Shown one piece after another: positions 41,065 through 51,088 of a stretch of 64,000 nt of DNA (the stretch's first letter is position 1; each line of letters begins with the position of its first letter). Location of the stretch: contig NZ_QGKU01000030.1 in assembly GCF_003172915.1 (NCBI RefSeq), positions 59,644 through 123,643 on the forward strand, given 5' to 3'. A program made the position numbers and the translations under genes. Source of the stretch: Meridianimarinicoccus roseus. GTDB lineage: Bacteria; Pseudomonadota; Alphaproteobacteria; Rhodobacterales; Rhodobacteraceae. The notes under the pieces were generated by a model. That model did no database searches and was not told where the DNA came from. It worked only from the letters and a program-made list of their open reading frames with translations.

Positions 41065-41822
41065 ACGGCCACGCCATCTGGACGATGTACCGCCACGAGA
41101 TGGCGCGCTTCAACCGCACGCTCGGCCAGAGCCTGCTGTCGCCTGTGCTGTCCACATCGCTTTACTTCGTGGTGTTCGGGGCCGCGCTCGGCTCCCGGAT
41201 CGACGAGGTGGAGGGCGTGGCCTATGGCGCATTCATCGTGCCCGGCCTCGTGATGCTGTCGGTGATGACGCAATCCATTTCGAACGCTTCGTTCGGCATC
41301 TACTTCCCGAAATTCATCGGGACGATCTACGAACACCTGTCGGCACCGGTCAGTTTTCTCGAAATCGTCATCGGTTATGTCGGCGCCGCAGCCACCAAGG
41401 CGCTGATCGTCGGGCTGATCATCCTCGGCACCGCTTTCTTTTTCGTCGACCTTACGATCCTGCACCCCGCGGCCATGCTGGCTTTCCTGCTGCTGACATG
41501 CATCTCCTTCAGCCTGCTGGGCTTCATCATTGGCCTGTGGGCGCAGAATTTCGAGCAGCTTCAACTGGTCCCGCTGCTGATCATCACGCCGCTGGTATTC
41601 CTCGGGGGCAGTTTCTATTCCATCACCATGCTTCCGCCAATCTGGCAGACCGTGTCGCTGTTCAACCCGGTGGTCTACCTGATCTCGGGGTTCCGCTGGG
41701 CGTTCTTCGGGCAGTCCGATATCGCGGTCGGTTGGTCGCTGGCGGCGATCGCCCTGTTCACGATGGCCTGCGTGAGCGTCGTGGCATGGATCTTCCGTAC
41801 CGGCTGGCGCCTTCGCGACTGA
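41061..41822 (+). CDS. ABC-2 exporter permease (YadH-like)
   Basis: A 253-residue permease with six predicted helices and the ABC-2 family signature around [20 protein letters not shown] and [17 protein letters not shown]. It forms the membrane part of the exporter with the overlapping ATPase gene. YadH of E. coli is the closest type known to me; substrates of that type are not established. Confidence 0.88.
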   Translation: MNGHAIWTMYRHEMARFNRTLGQSLLSPVLSTSLYFVVFGAALGSRIDEVEGVAYGAFIVPGLVMLSVMTQSISNASFGIYFPKFIGTIYEHLSAPVSFLEIVIGYVGAAATKALIVGLIILGTAFFFVDLTILHPAAMLAFLLLTCISFSLLGFIIGLWAQNFEQLQLVPLLIITPLVFLGGSFYSITMLPPIWQTVSLFNPVVYLISGFRWAFFGQSDIAVGWSLAAIALFTMACVSVVAWIFRTGWRLRD

Positions 41823-41870
41823 CAGCCGGGGCTGGCAGGGTCGAAGGGTGTTGCGGAGCCGCTTGTCGGG

Positions 41871-42743
41871 TCAGCCGATGGCCGGTTTCGCCCAAGACGG
41901 CAGCCGCGTGCTCTGAACCAACGAGACGGACGGCGCATAGCGCCCGCCAAGCGCCAGCGTCGCGGCGCGCAGCATCTCGATCCCGTCCTCGGATTTCGTC
42001 GGCAGCGCCGATGGCGAGATCGGCTCTCCCACCGTGATGCGATAGGGCTGGCGGTGCTTGTTCAGCGTCTCGTGGAACAACGTTATGTCGCGCAGCGTGG
42101 GATGCATCAGGTCGAACAGGTAGAACAGCGCCGAGTTGCGCGCGCGGATGTTGACCGGGATCACCGGCAGGTCGAACTTGCGCGCGATCATCGCGGCCGA
42201 GGCCATCCACGGCCGTTCGAACAGCCGCAGCCCGCGCCGCTTGGCCAGCCGCCCGGACGGGAAGATCACGCCCAGCCTGCCTGCATCTACCGCCTTGCGG
42301 GTATAGGCCATGGTTTCGCGCGTCTTGGCATGGGTGCGTTTCTCCAGCCGCCATTCGACCGGGCAGATAAGGCTGTCCATCTGCGGCAACACGCGCAGGA
42401 TGTCGCTGTTGGCATAGAAGAACGCATCACCCCGCGCGCGGGCGATCACGCTGTTCAGGATGATGCCGTCGGCGATCCCGGTGGGATGGTTCGCCACGAC
42501 CAGCGCGGCCCCGCGGGCGGGCAGGTTGCCCAGCCCCGACACTTCCACATCCTTGGCCAGAAGTGCGCCCATCGTCGCCATGATCTCGGGCATGGAGCGG
42601 TCCTGAAGGTACTCGCCCAGCCGCACGGTGCGGTCGTATCCCAGCATCCGCATCAGCACCGCGCGCGACGGAGCGGACCACGGGTGATTGGCATAGAGCC
42701 ACGGCGCACGCTCTGCGATCAGGGGGTCGAGTCTGTCTTTCAT
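41871..42743 (-). CDS. PlsC-type lysophospholipid acyltransferase
   Basis: A 290-residue acyltransferase of the glycerol-3-phosphate/1-acylglycerol-3-phosphate family. Box I is VANHPTGIADG (HxxxxD, about residue 84). Box III is IFPSGRLAKRRGLRLFERPW, and a proline-containing PVIPVNIRARNSALFYLFD follows. This suggests use of acyl-ACP or acyl-CoA to make phospholipid or ornithine-lipid precursors; which substrate is not clear. It converges on the ABC exporter operon, and pepN lies upstream on the same strand. Confidence 0.84.
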   Translation of the reverse strand: MKDRLDPLIAERAPWLYANHPWSAPSRAVLMRMLGYDRTVRLGEYLQDRSMPEIMATMGALLAKDVEVSGLGNLPARGAALVVANHPTGIADGIILNSVIARARGDAFFYANSDILRVLPQMDSLICPVEWRLEKRTHAKTRETMAYTRKAVDAGRLGVIFPSGRLAKRRGLRLFERPWMASAAMIARKFDLPVIPVNIRARNSALFYLFDLMHPTLRDITLFHETLNKHRQPYRITVGEPISPSALPTKSEDGIEMLRAATLALGGRYAPSVSLVQSTRLPSWAKPAIG

Positions 42744-42819
42744 CGGGCTACCAAACCACGGTTTTGCGAAACCTGTGTGACCAAGTTAGCCCAACACGCG
42801 GGCAACATAAAGGTTCCCC

Positions 42820-45369
42820 TCACGCCCCCCGGATGCGGTTGACCATTTCGCCGGTGTCACGCGACAGGCCGGGCGTCGCAGCGATCCGCTCCAGAGCATC
42901 GGCGATCAGCGCCTGCCGGTCCGCGTCATAGCGGCGCCATGTCTCGAACACCGTGGTCATCCTCGCGGCGGTCTGCGGGTTCACCGGATCCAGACGGATC
43001 AGCCAGTCCGCCATCAGCGTGTAGGCGGCGCCGGACGGGTGGTGGAATCCCGCGGCATTGGCGGCCAGCGCGCCCAGCACCGCGCGGAAGCGGTTGGGGT
43101 TCTTCCAGTCGAAATCGGGGTGCGCAGTCAGCCTCGTTGCGACATCCGCCGCGTCTTGCGGCTGCGCGAGACCGGGTTGCAGGCCGAACCACTTGTCCAG
43201 CACCAGCCGGTCCCCGCGCCACTGGTCGTAGAAAGCGGCCAAGGCGTCCTCGCCGCGTCCGCGCCGCACCAGAGCGGCAAGGCCCGCAAGCTGCTGGGTC
43301 ATGTTGTCCGCCGCCGCGAACTGTGTCGCGGCCCGCGCCGCCCCGTCCCGGCGACTGAGCAGCGAGAGTGCGCCATTGGCTAGCGCGCGGCGGCCCGCCG
43401 CCGACGCATCGGGGCTGTAGGGGCCGGGAACCTGCATTGCATCGTAAATCGTGGCAAGTCGCTGTTCCAGCACCTCGGCCATTGCATCGGCCATCGCCTC
43501 GCAGGCCGCGTGGATCGCGCCGGGGTCCGGGGTCACCCCGGCGTCGAACAGGCTTTGGGCCAGATCGTCCTGTCCCGGCAAATGCAGCGCCAGCGCGCGG
43601 AACGCGGGGTCGAGGGAGTCGTCGTCCAGCAGCAGCCCCAGCGCTTCGATGAACGCGGCATCGGGTGCGGCACCGTCCGTCACCATGCGCATCAGCGCAT
43701 CCTTGGCCAGCGCGCGCCCGGCTTCCCAGCGGTTGAACGGGTCGGTGTCATGGGCCAGCAGGAAGGCGCGTTCGGCATTGTCCGCGGAGCGCGTCAGGAT
43801 CACCGGCGCGGAAAACCCGCGCAGGAGCGATGGCACCGGCCGCGCCGACAGCCCGTCGAAAGCGAAGCTCTGCTCCGCCTCGGTCATTTCGAGCAACGTG
43901 GTCGACACCACCTCCTCGCCACTCGGGGCAAGAAGCCCGACCGCGACCGGGATCACCAGCGGGTCTTTGTCCGGCTGGCCCGGAGTGGGCGGCGTGTGCT
44001 GTCGGAAATGCAGCGTGTAGCGCCCGTCCTCGAAACTGTCCGTCACATCGAGCCGCGGCGTGCCGGCCTGCGAATACCAGCGCTTGAACTGGCGCAGGTC
44101 GCGCCCGGTCGTGTCCTCGAACACGGCGATCCAGTCCTCGATCGTGCAGGCTTGGCCGTCATGCCGTTCGAAATACAGCTGCAGCGCGCGGTCATATGCC
44201 TGCGCGCCGACAAGGCGGCGCAGCATCCCGATCAGCTCGGCCCCCTTCTCGTAGACGGTGGCGGTGTAGAAATTGTTGATCTCGACGAAGCTCTCGGGCC
44301 GGACGGGGTGCGCCAGCGGGCCGTTGTCCTCGCGGAACTGCCGCCCACGCAGGGCCAGCACGTCATCGATCCGCTTGACCGGCGCACTGCGTTCGTCCGC
44401 GCTGAACTGCTGGTCGCGAAAAACGGTGAGCCCTTCCTTCAGGCACAACTGGAACCAGTCGCGGCAAGTGATCCGGTTGCCCGTCCAGTTGTGGAAATAC
44501 TCGTGCGCGATGATCGACTCTATGCGTTCGAAATTGGCATCGGTCGCGGTGTCCGGGCTGGCCAGCACGGCGGAGGCGTTGAAGATGTTCAGCCCCTTGT
44601 TCTCCATCGCGCCCATATTGAAATCGTCCACCGCGACGATGTTGAAAACATCGAGATCGTATTCCCGCCCATAGACCCGTTCATCCCAGACCATCGACCG
44701 CTTCAACGCGTCCATGCCGAAAGCGCATTTGTGCAGATCGCCCTCGCGCACCCATATCGCGAGTTCCACGTCGCGGCCCGACCGGGTGGTGAACCTGTCC
44801 CGGTGCGCCACGAGATTGCCGGCAACCAGTGCAAACAGGTAGGCGGGCTTGGGCCAGGGATCATGCCATTCGGACCAGCCCGGCCCGCTGCCCGACGGGT
44901 TGCCGTTGGACAGAAGCACCGGCGCGTCGCCCTCTATGCGCACCGTGAACGGGGCCATCACATCGGGCCGGTCGGGGTAATATGTGATCTTGCGAAAACC
45001 CTCCGCTTCGCATTGGGTGCAGTACATCCCGCCAGATAGATAAAGCCCCTCCAGCGCGGTGTTGGCCTGCGGGTCGATCTCCACCTCGGCTTCCCAGGTG
45101 AAAGGACGGTCCGGCACATCGCAGACGATGCCGCCTTCGACCGGCGTCGGCGAGACTGGCTGTCCGTCGATCCGAACCGAGATCGTCGTCAGCGCCTCGC
45201 CATGCAGGAAGAATGGCCCGGGCGCGTCCGGGTTCGGGCGAAACAGGATGCGGGACACCACCCGCGTGGACGACGGCGCAAGGCGGAAGGTCAGGTGTAC
45301 GTCATCCACCCAGTAGGCGGGCGGCGTATAGTCGGCCAGATAGATCGTCTTGGGGGCTGGATCGCGCAT
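42820..45369 (-). CDS. pepN: Aminopeptidase N
   Basis: An 849-residue M1 zinc metallopeptidase that removes N-terminal amino acids from peptides in the cytoplasm. The exopeptidase motif GAMENKGLNIFNASA sits at about 253, the zinc site IIAHEYFHNWTGNRITCRDW (HExxH) at about 288, and the third ligand Glu in LCLKEGLTVFRDQQFS. The C-terminal armadillo-like region is complete. The start at 45369 gives RDPAPKTIYLADYTPPAYWV, the family's usual N-terminus. It is divergent from the photolyase gene. Confidence 0.96.
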   Translation of the reverse strand: MRDPAPKTIYLADYTPPAYWVDDVHLTFRLAPSSTRVVSRILFRPNPDAPGPFFLHGEALTTISVRIDGQPVSPTPVEGGIVCDVPDRPFTWEAEVEIDPQANTALEGLYLSGGMYCTQCEAEGFRKITYYPDRPDVMAPFTVRIEGDAPVLLSNGNPSGSGPGWSEWHDPWPKPAYLFALVAGNLVAHRDRFTTRSGRDVELAIWVREGDLHKCAFGMDALKRSMVWDERVYGREYDLDVFNIVAVDDFNMGAMENKGLNIFNASAVLASPDTATDANFERIESIIAHEYFHNWTGNRITCRDWFQLCLKEGLTVFRDQQFSADERSAPVKRIDDVLALRGRQFREDNGPLAHPVRPESFVEINNFYTATVYEKGAELIGMLRRLVGAQAYDRALQLYFERHDGQACTIEDWIAVFEDTTGRDLRQFKRWYSQAGTPRLDVTDSFEDGRYTLHFRQHTPPTPGQPDKDPLVIPVAVGLLAPSGEEVVSTTLLEMTEAEQSFAFDGLSARPVPSLLRGFSAPVILTRSADNAERAFLLAHDTDPFNRWEAGRALAKDALMRMVTDGAAPDAAFIEALGLLLDDDSLDPAFRALALHLPGQDDLAQSLFDAGVTPDPGAIHAACEAMADAMAEVLEQRLATIYDAMQVPGPYSPDASAAGRRALANGALSLLSRRDGAARAATQFAAADNMTQQLAGLAALVRRGRGEDALAAFYDQWRGDRLVLDKWFGLQPGLAQPQDAADVATRLTAHPDFDWKNPNRFRAVLGALAANAAGFHHPSGAAYTLMADWLIRLDPVNPQTAARMTTVFETWRRYDADRQALIADALERIAATPGLSRDTGEMVNRIRGA

Positions 45370-45481
45370 CGCTCTCTCCGCTTGGGGCTGCTCAAGGTGT
45401 AGCGGTTGCGCCGCGCGGCACAAGGGCGGGCCAACAACGCGAGGTCTTTCCCGGCGGGCCGCTCCGCCTATCTGACACGCT

Positions 45482-47029
45482 ATGACGACGATCCTTTGGT
45501 TCAAGCGCGACCTGCGCCTTGCCGACCATCCCGCAATGGCTCTTGCCGCGCGGGGCCCGGACAGCGTGCTTCCACTCTACATCGCGGAGCCGGATTACTG
45601 GGCGCTGCCCGACACCTCGGCCCGGCAATGGGCCTTCACCGCCGAATGTCTTGACGAACTGCGCGCAGACTGTGCCCGCCACGGCGCGCCGCTGATCGTT
45701 CGGCGCGGCGAGGCGGTCGCGGTGCTGTCTGCGCTGTGCACCCGGCACGGCATCTCGCGGATCGTCAGCCATGAAGAAACCGGCAACGGCTGGACCTACG
45801 CCCGCGACCTGCGCGTCGCCGCGTGGGCCCGCGCGGCCGGCGTGGCATGGCACGAGGTACCGCAATCGGGTGTGGTGCGACGCCTGCCGGGGCGCGACGG
45901 CTGGTCCGCCCGGCGCGACAGGTTCCTGCGCGCGGCGCAAGCAGAACCCGTTGCCGCGACAGGGGTGCCTTTCGCCGATCTGGAAGAAGCGCCCGGTCCG
46001 ATCCCGTCGGCCGCTGATCTGAGCCTGGCGCCGGACCCGTGCCCAGGCCGCCAGCGGGGTGGTCGCAGCGCGGCGCTTGCGCTTCTGGGTGGGTTCCTGA
46101 CGGAACGCGGCCAGGGCTACCGCGCGGCCATGTCTTCACCGCTGGACGGGGAATGGGCGTGCTCGCGGCTCAGCCCGCATCTGGCGCTTGGCACATTGTC
46201 GGGGCGCGAGGCGGCCCAGGCCACCGGCGCGCGCCAGCGCGAGGTGCGCGGCACCCGCGACGGCTGGGCCGGATCGCTGAAGTCGTTCCAGTCACGGCTC
46301 GCATGGCGCGATCATTTCATGCAAAAACTCGAGGACGCGCCCTCGCTGGAATTCCGCTGCCTGCACAGCGCTTACGACGGGATGCGCCCCGACACGCCCG
46401 ACACCGCGCGTCTTGCCGCGTGGTGCGAGGGGCGCACCGGGCTGCCCTTCGTCGACGCCTGCATGCGCTTTCTCGATCATACCGGCTGGCTGAATTTCCG
46501 GATGCGGTCCATGCTGATGGCGGTGGCGTCCTATCACCTTTGGCTGGACTGGCGCGTCACCGGGCTGCATCTTGCCCGTCGGTTCACCGACTACGAACCC
46601 GGCATCCACTGGAGCCAGGTGCAGATGCAGTCGGGCACCACCGGCATGAACACGGTGCGGATCTACAACCCGGTCAAGCAGGGCCACGACCAGGACCCGG
46701 ACGGCACCTTCACGCGGCGCTGGGTGCCGGAACTTGCTGAGGTGCCCGATGCGTTCGTGCACGAGCCATGGCGCTGGTCCGGGGCCGAAAGTCTTGCCGA
46801 CCAAGGCTATCCGCCGCCCATCGTCGATGTGAAAGAGGCCGCGCGCACGGCGCGCGAGCGGGTCTGGGCGGTGCGCAAGGGCGGCGCCTTTCGGGAAGAA
46901 GCCGCGCGGATCGTCCACAAGCACGCCAGCCGCAAGGATAGCGCCGGGCATTTCGTCAACGATCGCCAGCCGCGACGCCGCCGTCCCGCAGCCCAAGACG
47001 ACGACCGACAAGGGAGCTTCGGGTTCTGA
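45482..47029 (+). CDS. Cryptochrome/deoxyribodipyrimidine photolyase family protein
   Basis: A 515-residue flavoprotein. An N-terminal antenna-binding alpha/beta domain ([18 protein letters not shown]) is followed by the FAD-binding helical domain. Conserved segments are [53 protein letters not shown] and [20 protein letters not shown]. Blue-light repair of UV dimers is the likely function, though a sensory cryptochrome role cannot be excluded. Its stop overlaps a DUF2256 gene, a recurrent neighbour of this family. Confidence 0.9.
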   Translation: MTTILWFKRDLRLADHPAMALAARGPDSVLPLYIAEPDYWALPDTSARQWAFTAECLDELRADCARHGAPLIVRRGEAVAVLSALCTRHGISRIVSHEETGNGWTYARDLRVAAWARAAGVAWHEVPQSGVVRRLPGRDGWSARRDRFLRAAQAEPVAATGVPFADLEEAPGPIPSAADLSLAPDPCPGRQRGGRSAALALLGGFLTERGQGYRAAMSSPLDGEWACSRLSPHLALGTLSGREAAQATGARQREVRGTRDGWAGSLKSFQSRLAWRDHFMQKLEDAPSLEFRCLHSAYDGMRPDTPDTARLAAWCEGRTGLPFVDACMRFLDHTGWLNFRMRSMLMAVASYHLWLDWRVTGLHLARRFTDYEPGIHWSQVQMQSGTTGMNTVRIYNPVKQGHDQDPDGTFTRRWVPELAEVPDAFVHEPWRWSGAESLADQGYPPPIVDVKEAARTARERVWAVRKGGAFREEAARIVHKHASRKDSAGHFVNDRQPRRRRPAAQDDDRQGSFGF

Positions 47030-47199
47030 TGCCGCGCGGGGTGAAGAAGGCCGACCTGCCCACCAAGACCTGTGCAAGCTGCGGGCTGCCGTTCACGTGG
47101 CGCAGGAAATGGGCCCGCACCTGGGACGAGGTGCGATATTGCTCGCGTCGCTGCGCCGGGGCGCGCAAGCCTGCCGATCCGGGGCGCGACAAACGCTGA
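47029..47199 (+). CDS. DUF2256 zinc-ribbon-like protein
   Basis: A 56-residue basic protein starting on an ATG that overlaps the photolyase stop (TGATG). The DUF2256 pattern is complete: [20 protein letters not shown], then [11 protein letters not shown]. The two pairs of cysteines (CxxC and CxxxC) probably bind zinc. The family is often encoded beside cryptochrome/photolyase genes and its role is unknown. I found it by reading downstream of the photolyase stop. Confidence 0.85.
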   Translation: MPRGVKKADLPTKTCASCGLPFTWRRKWARTWDEVRYCSRRCAGARKPADPGRDKR

Positions 47200-47310
47200 A
47201 ACCTGCCTGTTTTCGCGGCAGTGCACATATGCGGGGCGGTCTGTGCGGGAGCGCTTCTCGACGCGAGGCGGGAAAACGACTAAATTCCAAACGAACAGGA
47301 AAGGCGTGAC

Positions 47311-48087
47311 ATGACTCGACCGGTTGTCGGCATCATTTCGAATTCACATCTGATCAACGACGAATACCCTGCCCATGCCGGCGGAACCATGAACAGTGAA
47401 GCGGTGTCGATGGTGTCAGGGGCGATCCCGCTGCTGATCCCGGCCGATCCGCGCCTTATGTCGATCGAGGAATTGCTGGACATCTGCGACGGGTTCCTGT
47501 TGACCGGCGGTCGACCGAACGTGCATCCCGAGGAATACGGCGAGGCCGCGACCGAGGCCCATGGCGCATTCGACCGGGCCCGCGATGCGATCACGTTGCC
47601 GCTGGTGCGGGCATGCGTGGCGCGCGGCCAACCCGTGATGGGTGTGTGCCGCGGCTTTCAGGAAGTGAACGTGGCGATGGGCGGCACGCTGCACCCGGAA
47701 ATCCGCGATCTGCCAGGCCGCATGAACCACCGCATGCCGCCCGACGGGACGCTGGAAGAGAAGTTCGAACTTCGCCACAGCGTCCGATTCACGCGCGGCG
47801 GGGTGTTCCACCGACTAATGGGCGCCGAAGAGGTCGTGACCAACACGCTGCACGGGCAGGGGATCAAGACACCGGGCGCGCGCATCGTGATCGACGGCAC
47901 CGCCGACGACGGCACCCCCGAGGCGATTTATGTCCGCGACGCGCCCGGCTTCACGCTGTCAGTGCAGTGGCATCCTGAATGGAACGCGGCGAACGACCCG
48001 GTCTCGCGCGTTCTGTTCACCGCGTTCGGCAAGGCATTGGCCGACTGGCGTGCTTGTGGCGCCAGCAGCCAACTGAAAAGCGCCTGA
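47311..48087 (+). CDS. Gamma-glutamyl-GABA hydrolase (PuuD-like) family amidotransferase
   Basis: A 258-residue class I glutamine-amidotransferase-like hydrolase. The nucleophile Cys is in MGVCRGFQEVNVAMGG, with the partner His and Glu in VQWHPEWNAANDP. The N-terminus TRPVVGIISNSHLINDEYP and the glycine-rich LTGGRPNVHPEEYGE match PuuD, which frees GABA from gamma-glutamyl-GABA in putrescine breakdown. No other puu genes are nearby, so a related gamma-glutamyl substrate is possible. AGGAAAGG lies ahead of the start. Confidence 0.86.
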   Translation: MTRPVVGIISNSHLINDEYPAHAGGTMNSEAVSMVSGAIPLLIPADPRLMSIEELLDICDGFLLTGGRPNVHPEEYGEAATEAHGAFDRARDAITLPLVRACVARGQPVMGVCRGFQEVNVAMGGTLHPEIRDLPGRMNHRMPPDGTLEEKFELRHSVRFTRGGVFHRLMGAEEVVTNTLHGQGIKTPGARIVIDGTADDGTPEAIYVRDAPGFTLSVQWHPEWNAANDPVSRVLFTAFGKALADWRACGASSQLKSA

Positions 48088-48105
48088 GCGGCGTGCCTCC
48101 CTGCG

Positions 48106-48597
48106 TCAGGCGTCTGCCGCAGGCGCGAGGGCAGTCAGGCGCTTTTCCATAACGTAGTTCGTCAACAGTACGCCGCGCAGTTCGATCTGCTGTTCCGACA
48201 GTTCGCGCCAGCCTTGCTTCAGGAAGAACCGCCGCGCAATGATGCTCGCCTCGGTGGTCAGGCGTGACATCCGGCGCGCCTGCGCCTCGGCCACGACCCG
48301 GTCGTGCAGCGCTGCAGCAAGTCCGCGACCCATCTCCTCGGGCAGCACGAAGGCAAGGTCGATATGTCCGTCATGGGCCAATGTCATGAACCCGGCCACG
48401 CGCCCGTCGCGTTCGCCGACCAGCGTGATCTCGGCCCCAAGCCGCTCGTTCCAGGCTGGCGGTGCATCGGGCGCGCTGGCCCAGGCACGGCGCTGCGCCT
48501 CGTTGTAGGCCCCGGCCGCGCCTTCGCGCACCGCACGGGAAAACACCTCCGCCAGCCTATCGGCATCCGCCGCGATGAAGGGCCGAATGCGGATCAA
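48106..48597 (-). CDS. GNAT-family N-acetyltransferase
   Basis: About 163 residues of a single acetyltransferase domain. The N-terminus LIRIRPFIAADADRLAEVFS and the CoA-binding region LPEEMGRGLAAALHDRVVAEA (the R/QxxGxG/A signature, at about 105-125) are clear, followed by AQARRMSRLTTEASIIARRF. The start is uncertain: a TTG at 48597 gives the usual family start, while a GTG at 48711 would add 38 residues that do not look like the family. Substrate unknown. Confidence 0.78.
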   Translation of the reverse strand: MIRIRPFIAADADRLAEVFSRAVREGAAGAYNEAQRRAWASAPDAPPAWNERLGAEITLVGERDGRVAGFMTLAHDGHIDLAFVLPEEMGRGLAAALHDRVVAEAQARRMSRLTTEASIIARRFFLKQGWRELSEQQIELRGVLLTNYVMEKRLTALAPAADA

Positions 48598-48923
48598 GGC
48601 GCGCGATCCGGGCGGGGCAGCGGCTTCGGCGCAAGCCGTGTGCGGGGAAACAAGCGGTACGCCATCGCGGCGGCCTCCGTGACATCGGAAAAAACGTGTG
48701 TCTTCTGTCACGGTTCACGGTCGGACCGCAATGGGCAATGCCACAACCCCTCCGGACGGCCCGATGTTGCACCGGGTCAGGAAACCGTTTGAAAAATCAG
48801 GACCGGCGGGCTAGCAGGAAGCAATTTTGTTGCCCGGTTAACGAAACAAGCCCGGCAAGGATCGGGGCAAGGTCTGCCCGGACCATCACAGAACGGGCAA
48901 GGAAGGCTGGATTGGGACTGAAC
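48598..48923. other. 326-nt gap between divergent genes
   Basis: It lies between the GNAT gene (minus strand) and the isoprenylcysteine methyltransferase-like gene (plus strand). I see no convincing gene, repeat or terminator; it may contain both promoters and, if the longer start is used, the 5' end of the GNAT gene. Confidence 0.5.
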
Positions 48924-49373
48924 ATGACGAAATGGATCGACCTTCCGCCGATCTGGCTTGGCGTGTTCGTGTCGCTGGCCTGGGTGCAATCGGCGCGGCT
49001 GCCGGTCGGGCCGGGCGACAGCGCGGCCTCGGATCTTGTCGGCGGGCTTCTGGTGGGCGGCGGCCTGGTGCTGATCGTGCTGGCAGCGACCGAGATGCAC
49101 CGTGCGCGCACTACGGTTATCCCGCACCTCGTTCCCGACGCGCTGGTCAGCACCGGGATCTTCCGGCGCAGCCGGAACCCGATCTACCTTGGTGACACGC
49201 TGATCCTGTGCGGGCTGATCTTCCGCTGGGAAGCCTGGCCGTCGCTGTTGCTGGTGCCGCTTTTCGTCTGGCTGATCACCGACCGGTTCATCCTTTCCGA
49301 GGAGGACCGGCTGCGCGAGCGCTTCGGCGCCGCGTTCGACCGTTACGCAGAAACAACCCGCCGCTGGATCTGA
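48924..49373 (+). CDS. Isoprenylcysteine carboxyl methyltransferase-like membrane protein
   Basis: A 149-residue protein with about four membrane helices. The PEMT/ICMT-family signature is present as VPDALVSTGIFRRSRNPIYL followed by GDTLILCG, and the C-terminal EEDRLRERFGAAFDRYAETT is typical. Bacterial members are predicted SAM-dependent methyltransferases of unknown substrate. It starts at ATG 48924 on the plus strand and precedes pntA by about 130 nt. Confidence 0.85.
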   Translation: MTKWIDLPPIWLGVFVSLAWVQSARLPVGPGDSAASDLVGGLLVGGGLVLIVLAATEMHRARTTVIPHLVPDALVSTGIFRRSRNPIYLGDTLILCGLIFRWEAWPSLLLVPLFVWLITDRFILSEEDRLRERFGAAFDRYAETTRRWI

Positions 49374-49502
49374 CCGGGTGCGTTACATCCAAGGCATATC
49401 TTGCAATCGTCCCAACAATGACGCAGCCCTTTGCAGGGAACGTGTCCGATCCATGGGGGCACCAAGGTCGCCGAAAGGCGCCGTGAGGAAGGAGCGATCA
49501 TC

Positions 49503-51074
49503 TTGAAGTTCGGAGTTATACGCGAGGTTGAGCCGGGAGAAGCGCGCGTTGCGCTGACGCCCGCATCCGCCGCCCAGCTGGCGAAACTGGGCTACGACTG
49601 TGTGGTCGAGACCGGCGCAGGCGCCGCCGCGGGCATCACCGACGATGCCTATTCGGAGGCCGGTGTCGAAGTGCTGCCCGACGCCGCGGCCGTGTTCGCT
49701 GCCGCGGATGTCATCGCCAAGGTGCGCCCTCCACAGGAGGGTGAAATCGACCAGTTGCGTGAAGGTCAGACCCTGATCGGGTTCTTCTGGCCCGCCGCCA
49801 ACGAGGCGCTGATGGAGCGCGCAAAGGAGCGTGGCGCGACCGTCATCGCAATGGACATGGTGCCGCGCATCAGCCGCGCGCAGAAGATGGACGCGCTGTC
49901 GTCGATGGCCAACATCGCCGGCTATCGCGCGGTGATCGAGGCCGGTGCCAATTTCGGCCGGTTCTTCACGGGGCAGGTCACCGCCGCAGGCAAGGTGCCG
50001 CCCGCCAAGGTGCTGGTCGTCGGCGCCGGGGTTGCAGGTCTTGCCGCGATCGGTACCGCCACGTCGCTGGGCGCCATCGTGCGCGCCTTCGACGTGCGAC
50101 CCGAAGTGGCCGAACAGATCGAGTCCATGGGGGCGGAGTTCCTGTTTCTCGATTTCGAGGACAGTCAGGACAGCGCCGGGTCTGGCGGCTATGCCGCGCC
50201 TTCAAGCCCGGAATTCCGCGAAGCGCAGCTCAAGCTTTTCCGCGAGCAGGCGCCCGAGGTGGACATCGTGATCACCACGGCGCTGATCCCGAACCGCGAG
50301 GCGCCCGAACTCTGGACCCCCGACATGGTCGAGGCGATGAAGCCCGGTTCGGTCATCGTGGATCTTGCGGCGGAACGCGGCGGCAACTGCAAGCTGACCG
50401 TGAAGGACGAGAAGATCGTCACTGACAACGGCGTGACCATCATCGGCTATACCGATTTTCCCAGCCGGATGGCCGCGCAATCGAGCGCGCTTTATTCGAC
50501 CAACGTACGCCACATGATGGCCGACCTGACGCCCGAGAAGGACGGCAAGGTCGTGCACAACATGGAAGACGACGTGATCCGCGGCGCGACGATCACGCAC
50601 CAGGGCGAGATCACCTTCCCGCCGCCGCCGCCCAAGGTGAAGGCGATCGCGGCAGCGCCCAAGAAGGAAAAGGCCAAGGAACTGACGCCCGAGGAAAAGC
50701 GCGCCGCGGAACTGGCAGCTTTCAAGGCGCAGACCCGTCAGCAGGTGACCTTGCTGGCCGTGGGCGCGGCGCTGCTGCTGGCGGTCGGGCTGGTGGCACC
50801 GGCGAGCTTCATGCAGCACTTCATCGTCTTTGTCCTGTCCGTCTTCGTCGGGTTCCAGGTGATCTGGAATGTCAGCCATTCGCTGCACACGCCGCTGATG
50901 GCGATCACCAACGCGATTTCGTCGATCATCATCCTGGGCGCGCTCATGCAGATCGGCTCCGGGTCGTTCCTGGTGATCGTACTGGCCGCGCTGTCGGTGT
51001 TCATGGCCGGGATCAACATCTTCGGCGGCTTCCTCGTGACGCGGCGCATGCTCGCCATGTTCCAGAAATCGTAA
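49503..51074 (+). CDS. pntA: Proton-translocating NAD(P) transhydrogenase subunit alpha PntA
   Basis: A 523-residue subunit with the NAD(H)-binding domain I (residues about 1-385) fused to the C-terminal membrane segment. Visible motifs are [40 protein letters not shown], a mobile-loop region [20 protein letters not shown], and hydrophobic segments after residue 440. It makes NADPH from NADH using the proton gradient with PntB. The start is a TTG at 49503 with AGGAAGGAG upstream; no in-frame ATG or GTG close by fits. Confidence 0.94.
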   Translation: MKFGVIREVEPGEARVALTPASAAQLAKLGYDCVVETGAGAAAGITDDAYSEAGVEVLPDAAAVFAAADVIAKVRPPQEGEIDQLREGQTLIGFFWPAANEALMERAKERGATVIAMDMVPRISRAQKMDALSSMANIAGYRAVIEAGANFGRFFTGQVTAAGKVPPAKVLVVGAGVAGLAAIGTATSLGAIVRAFDVRPEVAEQIESMGAEFLFLDFEDSQDSAGSGGYAAPSSPEFREAQLKLFREQAPEVDIVITTALIPNREAPELWTPDMVEAMKPGSVIVDLAAERGGNCKLTVKDEKIVTDNGVTIIGYTDFPSRMAAQSSALYSTNVRHMMADLTPEKDGKVVHNMEDDVIRGATITHQGEITFPPPPPKVKAIAAAPKKEKAKELTPEEKRAAELAAFKAQTRQQVTLLAVGAALLLAVGLVAPASFMQHFIVFVLSVFVGFQVIWNVSHSLHTPLMAITNAISSIIILGALMQIGSGSFLVIVLAALSVFMAGINIFGGFLVTRRMLAMFQKS

Positions 51075-51088
51075 GGAGTTAGGGGACA

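Noticed and set aside
43510..45039. 509-codon plus-strand frame
   Set aside because: Antisense to pepN, which has an intact zinc site.
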